A DNA stretch of 64,000 nucleotides. It comes from an uncultured Desulfatitalea sp. GTDB lineage: Bacteria; Desulfobacterota; Desulfobacteria; Desulfobacterales; Desulfosarcinaceae. Positions 54,647 to 63,668 of the stretch are shown one piece after another. The notes below the pieces were generated by a model. The model saw only the letters and a program-made list of their open reading frames with translations, was not told where the DNA came from and searched no databases. Position numbers and translations under genes: made by a program. Every line of letters starts with the position of its first letter. Within the stretch, counting starts at the first letter, position 1. Where the stretch lies: positions 694,749 through 758,748 of the forward strand of contig CALMNL010000004.1 in assembly GCA_937868765.1 (NCBI GenBank), in the 5' to 3' direction.

Positions 54647-56029
54647 TCAATTCAGCACATCCTGGGGTCGGATGCCGAAGCGCTTCATCTGCTGCCAGAT
54701 GCTGGTGCGTGAGATGCCCAACATCCGGGCGGCCTCGGACTGGTTGCCCCTGGCGCGCCGCAGGGCGTGGTATAGCCGCTGCTTTTTGACCTCTTCGATG
54801 GGCTGATCGGCGCTCATGGCAGGGGCGCAATAGGGCCGTTCCCGGGTCAGCATATGGGCCGGCAGGTGGGCGGGCTGAATCATCGCCTCCTGGCAGGAGA
54901 CGAAGGCGAATTCAAAGGCGCTCCTGAGTTCGCGCACGTTGCCGGGCCAGGCATAGCGGGAGAGTGCCTCCAGAGCCGCGTTGGAGATGCCCTCGATGGG
55001 CTTGCCGCTTTTGAGCTTGATGCGATTGAAAAACGATCGCGCCAATAAGGGAATATCTTCCGCGCGGTCCCGCAGGGGCGGCACCTGAATGGGAATCACG
55101 TTGATGCGGTAAAAGAAATCCTCGCGGAAGGCCCCTTTCTCGATCAAACCCGGCAGGTCACGGTTGGTGGCCGAAACGATACGCACATCCACCGGGATGG
55201 GGCGCTGATCGCCCACCCGTTCCACCACCTTTTCCTCGAGCACCCGCAACAGCTTGACCTGCGTGGAAAGAGGCAAGTCTCCGATTTCATCCAGAAAGAT
55301 GCTGCCGCCGGCCGCGGCCTCGAAGCGCCCCTCGCGGTCGCGGTAGGCGCCGGTGAAGGCGCCCTTGACGTGGCCGAACAGCTCGCTTTCCAGCAGCGAT
55401 TCGTTCAGGGCCGCACAATTGACCTTGATGTAGGGCTTCTGCCCCCGCGGACCGGTCTCGTGGATGGCCTTGGCCACCAGTTCCTTGCCCGTGCCGCTTT
55501 CGCCGTAAATGATCACCGGCGCGTCGGCCTGGGCCGCGTTGGCGATCAGTTCGAACACCTTCTGCATGGATGCCGAGACGCCGATCAGGCCATGGAATCG
55601 GTCTTCGCCGTCCAGCTCCCGGCGGAACGTCTCGATCTGCGTCTCCTTTTCCACCAGGTCGGTAACGTCGGTGATGGTCTCCACGGCGCCGGTGACGTTG
55701 CCGGCCTGGTCCTTGAGCACCGAGGCGTTCTTGAGGATGTGCACCGGACGGCCATCCTTGCGGATCAGCAGGCATTTCTGTTTTTTCAGGTTCCCCTTCT
55801 GGAACATCACGCACCAGTGGCAACCTTCGGCCCGTCGGGCCATTTCGCAGCCGCTGCAATTGAGGATGGAACACGAGTGGCCCAACACCTCCTGCCGCTT
55901 GTAGCCGGTGATCTCCTCGAAGCCACGATTGACCGAGATGATCGTGCCCTCGGGGCTGACGATCATGACGCCATCCTGGATGGTATCGACCACCGCTTTC
56001 CAATAATCGTTCAAGCGGTTGGTTTGCAC
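54647..56029 (-). CDS. PAS-sigma-54-dependent activator with Cys-rich PAS loop
   Basis: 460 residues from GTG 56029 (GGGGTGAACA precedes it). The PAS domain (about 10-130) holds six cysteines: 53, 58, 61, 70, 73 and 86, spaced like a metal or redox cluster. The AAA+ domain has Walker A GESGTGKE (176-183), GAFTGA (223-228) and Walker [11 protein letters not shown] (241-250). The Fis-type helix-turn-helix is at about 430-455 ([18 protein letters not shown]). It probably senses redox, oxygen or sulfur species and activates two sigma-54 promoters that flank it. A palindrome 20-39 bases before its start may be its binding site. Confidence 0.88.
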   Translation of the reverse strand: MQTNRLNDYWKAVVDTIQDGVMIVSPEGTIISVNRGFEEITGYKRQEVLGHSCSILNCSGCEMARRAEGCHWCVMFQKGNLKKQKCLLIRKDGRPVHILKNASVLKDQAGNVTGAVETITDVTDLVEKETQIETFRRELDGEDRFHGLIGVSASMQKVFELIANAAQADAPVIIYGESGTGKELVAKAIHETGPRGQKPYIKVNCAALNESLLESELFGHVKGAFTGAYRDREGRFEAAAGGSIFLDEIGDLPLSTQVKLLRVLEEKVVERVGDQRPIPVDVRIVSATNRDLPGLIEKGAFREDFFYRINVIPIQVPPLRDRAEDIPLLARSFFNRIKLKSGKPIEGISNAALEALSRYAWPGNVRELRSAFEFAFVSCQEAMIQPAHLPAHMLTRERPYCAPAMSADQPIEEVKKQRLYHALRRARGNQSEAARMLGISRTSIWQQMKRFGIRPQDVLN

Positions 56030-56048
56030 TGTTCACCCCGTTCACATT

Positions 56049-56068
56049 ATTAACAACATATTGTTAAT
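56049..56068. promoter_or_regulatory. Perfect palindrome, candidate activator binding site
   Basis: ATTAACAA (56049-56056), CATA, TTGTTAAT (56061-56068). It lies between the regulator start (56029, minus) and the sigma-54 promoter (56182, plus), about 115 bases upstream of the latter, the normal distance for an enhancer site. A further GTTAAC half occurs near 56072-56077. Confidence 0.65.
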
Positions 56069-56181
56069 TAAGTTAACACACGCGCCATCGGCCTGCAAGC
56101 CGGTCGCAAGAACCCAAACGAAGATTCTCTTGCGCAGGGCAACGGTGGACAACATGAGCGTGAGCCATTCTCGAGAAACCA

Positions 56182-56197
56182 TGGCACTGCAATTGCA
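56182..56197 (+). promoter_or_regulatory. Consensus sigma-54 (-24/-12) promoter
   Basis: TGGCAC-TGCAA-TTGCA at 56182-56197 matches TGGCAC-N5-TTGCW exactly. The start of transcription would fall near 56208, about 40 bases before the TusA-like ATG. Confidence 0.8.
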
Positions 56198-56249
56198 TTT
56201 CTTCTGCTCCATGGAAGCAGGCGCCGCCGTGCCAAGAAGGGCCAGCTGC

Positions 56250-56510
56250 ATGAAAAATCTTACCGGGGATGCCATGGTCACCTTTGATCTGCGGATGGGC
56301 ATTGTTTCCTTCGCGCTGCTGGAGATCTGCAACCACTTTAAAGCGATGAAACCCGGCGAGGTCATCCGGATCATCTGCGTGGAGCCGGGCATCGAGCAGG
56401 ATCTGCGCTGCATTCTGCCCGAGGCCCAGTATGCGTCGCGGCGCCTGGCGGCCCCACAAGTACAACGCGGTACACGGGTGATCCACCTGCGCAAACCGCC
56501 GACAAGCTGA
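56250..56510 (+). CDS. TusA-like small protein lacking the catalytic Cys-Pro
   Basis: 86 residues from ATG 56250, preceded by AAGAAGGG. The SirA/TusA fold is suggested by LRMGIVSFALLEICNHF, MKPGEVIRIICVEPGIEQDLRCILPEA. In TusA the N-terminal motif is LRCPxPxM with the sulfur-carrying Cys; here Cys is Met16 and Pro is Gly17. Cysteines remain at 27, 43 and 54. It may bind rather than relay sulfur. It lies immediately downstream of the sigma-54 promoter and upstream of the DsrE-like gene on the same strand. Confidence 0.7.
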   Translation: MKNLTGDAMVTFDLRMGIVSFALLEICNHFKAMKPGEVIRIICVEPGIEQDLRCILPEAQYASRRLAAPQVQRGTRVIHLRKPPTS

Positions 56511-56684
56511 AAGATCGAGGCTGCTGAATATCCCGGCACCCCGTGGGACCGGTCCTGACCGTTTGCGTCGATCTTCTTGCCAAATGATCAATTGTGTGAT
56601 GAAAGGCCCGAAACGCCCACGGACTTGCAGACCCAAGCGCAAACGCCAGCCCACCGGACAATGATGACGAGAAGGGAGAAGCCA

Positions 56685-57044
56685 ATGACCGACAAAGTTC
56701 TGATTCTTTTATCCTGCGGCACCGACAACCCCAACCGCGCCACCCGTGCATTGTTCCTCGGCATGGCCGCCCACAAGGCCGGCAAACAGGTGACCGTATT
56801 CCTGCTGGACGAAGGGGTGTACCTGGCCCGGGACGGCATTATTGAAAATGTACGCGCCGCCACGGGCGATTCCGCCGACGACTCGCTGACCTATCTGCAG
56901 GCCCACGCAGTTCCGGTTCTGGTCTGCACACCCTGCGCCAAAGCCAGAAAGATCGAAGAAAAAGACCTGATCGATGGCGCCCGCATGGCCATGGCCTCGG
57001 AGATGATCACCCTGGCCTGCGAAAGTGCCGTCATCAGTCTGTAA
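56685..57044 (+). CDS. DsrE-like small protein
   Basis: 119 residues from ATG 56685, after GAAGGGAGAAG. It has the DsrE/F-like Rossmann pattern: VLILLSCGTDNPNRATRALFLG, VTVFLLDEGVY, and VPVLVCTPCAKARKI with Cys81 and Cys84 at the position of the persulfide-carrying Cys in sulfur-relay proteins. It could receive sulfur or respond to redox. It is the second gene after the sigma-54 promoter, 174 bases from the TusA-like gene, and probably co-transcribed. Confidence 0.8.
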   Translation: MTDKVLILLSCGTDNPNRATRALFLGMAAHKAGKQVTVFLLDEGVYLARDGIIENVRAATGDSADDSLTYLQAHAVPVLVCTPCAKARKIEEKDLIDGARMAMASEMITLACESAVISL

Positions 57045-57061
57045 GGGGCGCCGGCTGCGGA

Positions 57062-57862
57062 TCAGTGCATCACCGCGCCGCCGTCCACATGGATGGCCTG
57101 GCCGGTGATGCTGCGGGCCTGGGCGGAGGCCAGGAAGGCCACGAGGCCGGCGATCTCCTCGGGGGTCTGGGGCCGGCCCAGAGGCACCGTGGCGCGCACC
57201 CGATCCTGGAAAACCTGCTCGGTGCTCTTATCGGCCAGGCTGGCAAAGTTGGCCTGCAGCACGCGGGCGATGTTCTTCCATGCCGCCGTCCAGACATAGC
57301 CGGGGCAGACGGCGTTGACGGTGATGCCGTAGCGCCCCAGCTCCTTGGCCAGCGTCTGGGTCAGGCCGATGACCCCGAACTTGCCGGCGCAATACGGCCC
57401 CATGAGCGATTCGCCGAGCCGGCCGGATATGGAAGCGATGCTGATGATGCTGCCCTGCCGGCGCGGCATCATCTCGCGGGCCACGGCACTGGAACACAGA
57501 AAGACGCTGCGCAGATTGACGGCGATGGCCCGGTCCCAATCGGCCGTGGCGAGTTTCACCAGCAGTTCGGGATCGACACCGCCGCCCACGTTATTGACCA
57601 GGACATCGATCTGGCCGAAGGCCGCCACGCTCCGTCGGACCATCTCGGCCACGGCGGCCTCCTCGGTGGCATCCGTCTGGAGCGCCAATCCCCTGCCCCC
57701 CTGGGCGACGATCTCGGCCACGACCCGCTCGGCGTCTCCGGCGTTCAGATCGGCGGCCACCACCGTGGCCCCTTCCGCGGCCAGGCCCAGGGCGATGCCC
57801 CGGCCGATGCCGTTTCCCGCACCCGTCACCACGGCCACCTTGTCTTCCAGCTTCAAGTCCAT
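57062..57862 (-). CDS. Short-chain dehydrogenase/reductase
   Basis: 266 residues. Cofactor motif TGAGNGIGRG, NVGG after beta 4, catalytic Ser in ISIASISG, and Tyr-x3-Lys in YCAGKFG are in place, and IHVDGGAVMH ends the chain as in classical 250-residue SDRs. NAD(H) is favoured by the Asp at AADLNAGD. The substrate is unknown. It is convergent with the DsrE-like gene and 25 bases downstream of the hydroxyacid dehydrogenase gene. Confidence 0.85.
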   Translation of the reverse strand: MDLKLEDKVAVVTGAGNGIGRGIALGLAAEGATVVAADLNAGDAERVVAEIVAQGGRGLALQTDATEEAAVAEMVRRSVAAFGQIDVLVNNVGGGVDPELLVKLATADWDRAIAVNLRSVFLCSSAVAREMMPRRQGSIISIASISGRLGESLMGPYCAGKFGVIGLTQTLAKELGRYGITVNAVCPGYVWTAAWKNIARVLQANFASLADKSTEQVFQDRVRATVPLGRPQTPEEIAGLVAFLASAQARSITGQAIHVDGGAVMH

Positions 57863-57887
57863 CGGTTCTTTTCCTTTCTCCGCGGTT

Positions 57888-58838
57888 TTAATACCCTGCC
57901 GCCAAATTCACCCGGTGGATCATCTCCCCCCGGCCGCTGGTGTAGACGTTGAGGTTGTGTTCGATGATCTCCATGGCCCGGGCCATGTACTGGGGCGAGG
58001 CGCCGCAGACGTGAGGAGTGAGGACGACGTTCTCCAGGGTCCAGAGCGGGCTGTCGGCCGGCAGCGGTTCCACCGCATAGACATCGCTCAATAGCGCGCG
58101 GATCTTCTTTTGCCGAAGGGCATCGATGAGGTCGCCTTCGTGGACGGTGGCCCCGCGCCCCATGTTGATGAAGCAGGCCGATGGCTTCATGAGATCGAAG
58201 TACTTGTGGTCGATGATCTTCTCGGTGGTGGCCGTGGCCGGCAGCAGATTGATGACGTAGTCGCTGCGGCGAAATACTTCCGCCATCCCCTCGGGGCCCC
58301 ACACCTGCGCCACCCCCTCCACGGGCGCCGGCGAGCGCCGCACGCCCACCACCTGCATGCCCATGAAGGCGGCCCGGCGGGCGATCTCGGCGCCGATGGC
58401 CCCCAATCCCAGAATCCCCGCGGTGGCGCCGCAGATCTCCTGCTGGGGCACCCGGCGTTCCCATCTGGCCTGCATCTGGTTGCGGAACATGACGTGGAAG
58501 TTGCGCGCCAGGATGACCATGGCAGCGATGGCGTACTCGGCCATCTGGATGGTGCTGGTGCCGCGGCCGCAGGTGAGCAGGATGCCCCGGCGCCCGATCT
58601 CTGCCAGGGGCAGGAAGTCCACGCCGGCGCTGATGGCCTGGATCCACTTCAGGCCCGGTGCGGCGTCGAGCATTTTTTGACTGCACTGCATGAAGGTCAT
58701 CAGGACTTCGGCCCGGGGCAGATGCGCGAAGAGCGACGCCTTGTCCGGGCAGCGTTCGAAGGTGAGCTGGGGGAAGCTCTGGCGCAGGCGCGTCAGCATG
58801 GGATCGGGCAACTCGAAGTTGAGGACGACCAGGGACAT
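57888..58838 (-). CDS. D-2-hydroxyacid dehydrogenase family protein
   Basis: 316 residues from ATG 58838, preceded by AAGGAAA. The Rossmann motif is GLGAIGAEIA; catalytic Arg, Glu and His are in MGRGATVHEGDL, VYAVEPLP and LTPHVCGAS. The family reduces 2-oxoacids with NAD(P)H; this GyaR/DdhA-like branch often acts on glyoxylate or hydroxypyruvate. It is the first of two minus-strand dehydrogenase genes. Confidence 0.85.
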   Translation of the reverse strand: MSLVVLNFELPDPMLTRLRQSFPQLTFERCPDKASLFAHLPRAEVLMTFMQCSQKMLDAAPGLKWIQAISAGVDFLPLAEIGRRGILLTCGRGTSTIQMAEYAIAAMVILARNFHVMFRNQMQARWERRVPQQEICGATAGILGLGAIGAEIARRAAFMGMQVVGVRRSPAPVEGVAQVWGPEGMAEVFRRSDYVINLLPATATTEKIIDHKYFDLMKPSACFINMGRGATVHEGDLIDALRQKKIRALLSDVYAVEPLPADSPLWTLENVVLTPHVCGASPQYMARAMEIIEHNLNVYTSGRGEMIHRVNLAAGY

Positions 58839-58982
58839 GGCGTATTTCCTTTCCATGGTGATTTTAAGGTTGTGTCGCGCCGCCGACCGGTTCAGAATGA
58901 AATCCCGATACGCTCAATTCCCATCCGGCACGGGCAGTCGGGTTTCCCGGGAACGGATCGACCGAAAAAAGGAGCATCGCAA

Positions 58983-59249
58983 ATGCATACCATTAAATGT
59001 ACGGTCAAATCGGTCAAGGGTTTTTGTTCGGCCGGCTGTGAAGTCGGCGACACCTTCATCGTCCAGGAGGCTTTCCTGCTGGCGCCGGGCTCCCCAAAGC
59101 CTTTGTGCCTGCACGCCCTGACGGCCATGGCGCCCTATCTGACCGCATATGGCCGGCACACGGACGCGGAGGACTGGATCAACCAAAAGAAAGAGTTTCA
59201 GTGCCCGGACAGCAGCAACTCGGTGGTCTTCGCTGTCGAGCGGCTATGA
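58983..59249 (+). CDS. TIGR04076-family small protein
   Basis: 88 residues from ATG 58983, preceded by AAAGGAG. The opening IKCTVKSVKGFCSAGCEVGDTF and a C-terminal strand FQCPDSSNSVVFAVERL are characteristic of the TIGR04076 group, which has no known role. Cysteines at four places could bind metal. It precedes the radical SAM gene by 15 bases and the two are likely co-translated. Confidence 0.78.
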   Translation: MHTIKCTVKSVKGFCSAGCEVGDTFIVQEAFLLAPGSPKPLCLHALTAMAPYLTAYGRHTDAEDWINQKKEFQCPDSSNSVVFAVERL

Positions 59250-59264
59250 ACCCGGAGAAGTGAT

Positions 59265-60287
59265 GTGGCACCTTCTTCCCGCGGACCAGGTTTCTGGGAG
59301 ACCTTCAAGGAACTGCTCGGTGGCGCCCGGCGCCCCCTGGATTGCGTACAGGTGGAGATCACCACCCGCTGCACCGGCCGCTGTCGCTACTGTCCCCACA
59401 CCCTGCTGGCACCGCGCTGGCGCAGCGCCGACCTGGGGCTGGAGGCGTTCAGACGCTTGTGGCCTTTGACGCGCCAGGCAACGCGGGTGCACCTGCAAGG
59501 ATGGGGCGAACCGCTGCTGCATACCGACTTCTTCGAGATGGCGGCCCTGGCGCGCCAGGCGGGCTGCCAGGTCTCCACCACCACCTGCGGGTCGGAAATG
59601 ACCGAGGATCTGGCCGAACGCCTGGTGGCCAGCGGCATCGACCTCATCGCTTTCTCCCTGACCGGCACGGACGCGGCCAGCAACGCGGCCCGCACCGGCA
59701 TCCCTTTCGATGAAGTGTGCGCGGCCATCGAGCGGTTGCAGCGCATTCGCCGGGCCCGCCAGGGGGTGCACCTGGAACTGCACATCGCCTACCTCATGCT
59801 GGCCTCGTCCATGGAGGCGGTCTCCGGACTGCCGGCCCTGATGCGGCGCCTGGGGGTGCACGCCGGGGTGGTCAGCACCCTGGATTATGTCCCCGCGCCG
59901 CACCTGGCCGCCGAGGCCTTCGCCTGCCATGAGACTGAAAAACTGGCCCGGGCCAGGGACCTGCTCCAGGCGGCCGCACACGAAGCGCACCGATTGGGGC
60001 TCGCTTTGCACTACGCCCTGCCCGATCCTTCGGCACCGGGCCACCGCTGCCGGGAGAACCCCCAGCGCACTCTCTTCGTCGGCGTGGACGGTGGCCTGTC
60101 GCCCTGCACGCGCACCCAGGTGCCGCTTACCGGCGACAATCCCCAGCGCCTGGTCTTCGGCAACCTCCACCACGACGACCCGCTGGAGGTCTGGCAAGGC
60201 CCGGCCTGGCGCGAGTTCCGCCAGGCCTTGGCCGACGGCCGGCCCGATCCCTGCTGCCAGGCCTGCACCAAACGGTTCGAAACCTGA
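59265..60287 (+). CDS. Radical SAM protein with SPASM-like C-terminus
   Basis: 340 residues from GTG 59265 (GGAGAAGTGAT precedes it). The cluster motif is CTGRCRYC (Cys36, 40, 43), with LQGWGEPLLH as the GGE-type motif. The C-terminus holds further cysteines (HRCRENPQ, SPCTRTQ, CCQACTKRF) arranged like a SPASM auxiliary cluster domain. Such enzymes modify peptides or anaerobic-enzyme partners. A TIGR04076 gene precedes it; no obvious precursor peptide was found. Confidence 0.83.
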   Translation: MAPSSRGPGFWETFKELLGGARRPLDCVQVEITTRCTGRCRYCPHTLLAPRWRSADLGLEAFRRLWPLTRQATRVHLQGWGEPLLHTDFFEMAALARQAGCQVSTTTCGSEMTEDLAERLVASGIDLIAFSLTGTDAASNAARTGIPFDEVCAAIERLQRIRRARQGVHLELHIAYLMLASSMEAVSGLPALMRRLGVHAGVVSTLDYVPAPHLAAEAFACHETEKLARARDLLQAAAHEAHRLGLALHYALPDPSAPGHRCRENPQRTLFVGVDGGLSPCTRTQVPLTGDNPQRLVFGNLHHDDPLEVWQGPAWREFRQALADGRPDPCCQACTKRFET

Positions 60288-60294
60288 CCGGCCC

Positions 60295-61278
60295 TTACGC
60301 CACCTTCAGGCCGCAGAACTTGTCGCGGTACTCCCGGGGCGAGATGCCGGTGTGCTTCTTGAAGAGGCGGCGGAAGGTGCTGCTGTCTTCGTAGCCGATG
60401 CGGTAGGTGATCTCGTTGACGTTCTCCCGGCTGTTGGCCAGTTTCTCCTTGGCGGCCTCGATGCGCACGCTCTGCAGGTAGCCCAGGGGGGTTTCGCCGG
60501 TGGCCTTGCGGAAGCGGCGCTTGAAGTGGCGCGGGCTGATGCCCACGCGGGCGGCCAGCTCGTCGATGACCACATTGTCGCCGTAATTTGCTTCCAGCCA
60601 CTGCTGGGCCTGCAGGATCTTTTCGTCCCCGTGGCCCTTGCGCGGCTGGAAGATGGCGTAGGGCGCCTGGCTGTCGCGGTGGGGGTCCACCAGAAAGGCC
60701 TTGGCGCACACGGCGGCCAGATCCTCGGAGCCGAACCGCCGGATCAGGTGCAGCCCCAGGTTCATCACCGCCGAGGTGGCGCCGGCGCACAGGATGTCGC
60801 CGTCTTCGGTGAGGATGCGGTCCATTGCCAGGCGTACCTTGGGGTAGCGCCGCCGGAACTGACGGGCGAACTGCCAGTTGGTGGTGGCCGTCTTGCCGTC
60901 GAGCAGGCCGGCTTCGGCCAGCAGGAACGAACCGGTGCAGGCCGAGGCCAGCAGCGTGTGGCGCTGGTGCTGGGCCGTCAGCCAGTCTATGATGGGGGCG
61001 ATGCCGGGCGCGGCACGCTCGGGCAACGGCATGCTGGCCGGAACCACCACGGCATCGGTGTGCGCGACGGCGTCCAGGGCCGCATCGGGCTGCACCAGCA
61101 GGTTGCCCACCGCGCGCACCGGCCGGCCGTCCCAGGTGGCGACGCTGGTTTCGAACAAAGGCTGCGCGTCGCAGCCCAAGGCCCGGTGCCAGGCGTTGGC
61201 AATCCAGAAGCCGTCCACGAGATTGGCGATGGCCGATGAGAAGCACCCTTCCAGGGCCAGCAAGGTGATGTGCGCCAT
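60295..61278 (-). CDS. GlxA-type AraC-family transcriptional regulator
   Basis: 327 residues from ATG 61278, preceded by GGGAGGAACA. An N-terminal DJ-1/PfpI-like domain (about 1-185; ACTGSFLLAEAGLLDG holds the nucleophile-elbow Cys) is joined to an AraC helix-turn-helix pair (about 215-325) with LAARVGISPRHFKRRFRKATG and EITYRIGYEDSSTFRRLFKK. It is divergent from the molybdopterin oxidoreductase gene by 117 bases and probably controls it. The effector is unknown. Confidence 0.87.
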   Translation of the reverse strand: MAHITLLALEGCFSSAIANLVDGFWIANAWHRALGCDAQPLFETSVATWDGRPVRAVGNLLVQPDAALDAVAHTDAVVVPASMPLPERAAPGIAPIIDWLTAQHQRHTLLASACTGSFLLAEAGLLDGKTATTNWQFARQFRRRYPKVRLAMDRILTEDGDILCAGATSAVMNLGLHLIRRFGSEDLAAVCAKAFLVDPHRDSQAPYAIFQPRKGHGDEKILQAQQWLEANYGDNVVIDELAARVGISPRHFKRRFRKATGETPLGYLQSVRIEAAKEKLANSRENVNEITYRIGYEDSSTFRRLFKKHTGISPREYRDKFCGLKVA

Positions 61279-61395
61279 AATGTTCCTCCCGAGTCGTGGC
61301 GGATTTCGAACGCTTTTTGTCATTTCTGCCACTTTCCTTTTTCTGGCACATGGTGTTGGGTTTGGCAAGCATCAACCCGAAACGAGGAGGACCCC

Positions 61396-63636
61396 ATGAA
61401 CAGTTGGCATAAAACCGGATGCATCCTGTGCGCCCAGAACTGCGGCCTGGAGATCCAGGTGGAGGACGGCCGCATGGTCAAGGTGCGGCCGGACAAGGAG
61501 AACCCGCGCAGCCAGGGCTATGCCTGCCGCAAGGGGCTCAATGTGATCTTTCACCAATACCCGGCCGACCGCCTCACCGCGCCGCTCAAGCGCAAGGGCG
61601 ACGGCTTCGAACCCATCTCCTGGGACCAGGCCATCGACGAGATCGCCGACAAGCTGAAAGCGCTGGTGGGCCGCCACGGGCCGCGCTGCCTGGCCTACAT
61701 GGGCGCCAGCGGCCAGGGGGGCCACAGCGAAGCGGCCTTCGGCGTGTCGCTGCTGCGGGCCATGGGCTCGCAAAATCTCTATTCGTCGGCCGGACAGGAG
61801 TTCAGCGGCCTGTTCTGGGTGGCGGGCCGCATGTTCGGGCGCCAATACTACATGAACGGCCCGGACGAGCACCACGCCGAGATGCTGGTGGCCTGGGGCT
61901 GGAACGGCATGGAAAGCCATCAGATGCCCCGGGCGCCCATCGTGCTCCGGGAGTTCAGCAAAGACCCGAACCGCCTGCTGGTGGCGATCGACCCGCGCCG
62001 CAGCGAGACGGCGGCCATCGCCGACATCCACCTGGCGGTGCGGCCGGGCACCGACGCCCTGCTGATCAAGGCCATGATCGCCATCATCGTGGCCGAGGGG
62101 TGGGAAAAGCATGCATATATTAAGGAACACGTGGCGGGCTGGGAGACCATCCGGCCCTGGTTCGAGAAGTTCGATGTCCGCGCGGCCCTTTCGGTGTGCG
62201 CGTTGGAATACGACCAGGTTCACGACCTGTGCCGCCTGATGGCCACCCGGCGCTGGGCCTTCCACCCGGACCTGGGCATCTTCATGGGCCGGCGCACGAC
62301 CCTCAACTCCTACCTGATGAACGTGCTGGGCGCGGTGTGCGGCATCTTCGGGGTGCGCGGCGGCAATATCATCCCGGGCATGGTGATGCCCATGGGTTCC
62401 CACGCCGACGAGCGCAACCCCAAGACCTGGCGCACCGTGGCGACGAACCTGCCGCCGGCCGCGGCCGGTTCCTTTCCGCCCGGGGCCATGCCCGAGGAGA
62501 TCCTCTCCGACCACCCCGAGCGGTTGCGCGCCGTGCTGGTGAGCGTGTGCAACCCCCTGCGCGCCTATCCCGACACCACGGCCTTCGAAAAGGCCTTCGG
62601 CCGCCTGGACCTTCTGGTGGTCAACGACATCGTGATGAGCGAGACCGCGCGGCTGGCCCACTACGTGCTGCCCTGCCGCACCTTCTACGAGTCGTGGGAC
62701 ACCACCTTCTTTCCCCTCACCTTTCCCGAAGTGTTCATGCAGTTGCGCCGGCCCCTCGTGCCGCCGCCCCCCGACTGCCTGGAGGCCTCCCAGATCTTCA
62801 CCCGCCTGGCCGGCCGCCTGGGCCTGATCCCGCCCATTCCCGACGACCTGCGCACGGCCGCCGCCGGCGACCGCCTGGCCTTCGGCATGAAGCTGATGAC
62901 CTGGGCCGCCGCCGAACCCAAAGCCCTCAAGGCCATGCCCTTCGTGCTGGGCGAAACCCTGGGCCGGGCCTGGGACAGCGCGGCCAAGGCGGGATTGTGG
63001 GGCATGCTCATGACCGCCCCGGCCGCCTTCCACGAAAACGCGGCCCGGGCCGGCTTCGCGCCGGGTCCGGACCTGGGGGACCGGGTCTTCCAGGCCCTGC
63101 TGGACACGCCCCAGGGGCTGTGGGTGGGCAAGGTCGATCCGGCCGAGAACCTCAAACTGCTGCGCACCCCTTCGGGCAAAATCGAGGTGCTGATTCCCGA
63201 ACTGGCCGAAGAGGCCAAAGCCCTGGATGCCGAAAGCGAGGCCGAAGCCCTGCGCCTGCCCGCGGCCTATCCCCTGATCCTCAACGCCGGCCGCCACACC
63301 CGTTACAACGCCAACACGTTGATGCGCAACCCGGCCTGGAACAAGGGCAAGCGGGCCTGCACGGTGGCCGTGCACGCCGACGACGCCCAGGCCCTGGGCC
63401 TGACCGACGGCCAGCGGGTCAAAGTCACGACCGAGGCGGGCAGCGAGGTGGGCGAGCTGGAAGTGAGCGCGGAGGTGCGGCCCGGCACGGTGCTGATCCC
63501 CCACGGCTTCGGTCTGCGCTACGGCGACGAGGTCGTATACGGCGTCAACGTCAACCGCCTGACCAAAAACACCCACCGCGACCCCATCGGCACGCCGCTG
63601 CACCGCTTCGTGCCCTGCCGGGTGGAAGCGGCCTGA
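61396..63636 (+). CDS. Molybdopterin oxidoreductase, cytoplasmic type
   Basis: 746 residues from ATG 61396, preceded by GAGGAGG. The N-terminal [4Fe-4S] ligands are Cys9, 12, 16 and 44 (CILCAQNC, YACRKG). The molybdopterin domain covers most of the chain and the dinucleotide-binding domain the last 130 residues, with LNAGRHTRYNANTL and IPHGFGLRYG. No Tat signal is present, so it acts in the cytoplasm. The metal ligand residue could not be set with confidence. A gene for an accessory protein follows directly. Confidence 0.88.
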   Translation: MNSWHKTGCILCAQNCGLEIQVEDGRMVKVRPDKENPRSQGYACRKGLNVIFHQYPADRLTAPLKRKGDGFEPISWDQAIDEIADKLKALVGRHGPRCLAYMGASGQGGHSEAAFGVSLLRAMGSQNLYSSAGQEFSGLFWVAGRMFGRQYYMNGPDEHHAEMLVAWGWNGMESHQMPRAPIVLREFSKDPNRLLVAIDPRRSETAAIADIHLAVRPGTDALLIKAMIAIIVAEGWEKHAYIKEHVAGWETIRPWFEKFDVRAALSVCALEYDQVHDLCRLMATRRWAFHPDLGIFMGRRTTLNSYLMNVLGAVCGIFGVRGGNIIPGMVMPMGSHADERNPKTWRTVATNLPPAAAGSFPPGAMPEEILSDHPERLRAVLVSVCNPLRAYPDTTAFEKAFGRLDLLVVNDIVMSETARLAHYVLPCRTFYESWDTTFFPLTFPEVFMQLRRPLVPPPPDCLEASQIFTRLAGRLGLIPPIPDDLRTAAAGDRLAFGMKLMTWAAAEPKALKAMPFVLGETLGRAWDSAAKAGLWGMLMTAPAAFHENAARAGFAPGPDLGDRVFQALLDTPQGLWVGKVDPAENLKLLRTPSGKIEVLIPELAEEAKALDAESEAEALRLPAAYPLILNAGRHTRYNANTLMRNPAWNKGKRACTVAVHADDAQALGLTDGQRVKVTTEAGSEVGELEVSAEVRPGTVLIPHGFGLRYGDEVVYGVNVNRLTKNTHRDPIGTPLHRFVPCRVEAA

Positions 63637-63668
63637 AGCACAAAATCATGAAAGGAGTCGTATTCCCA

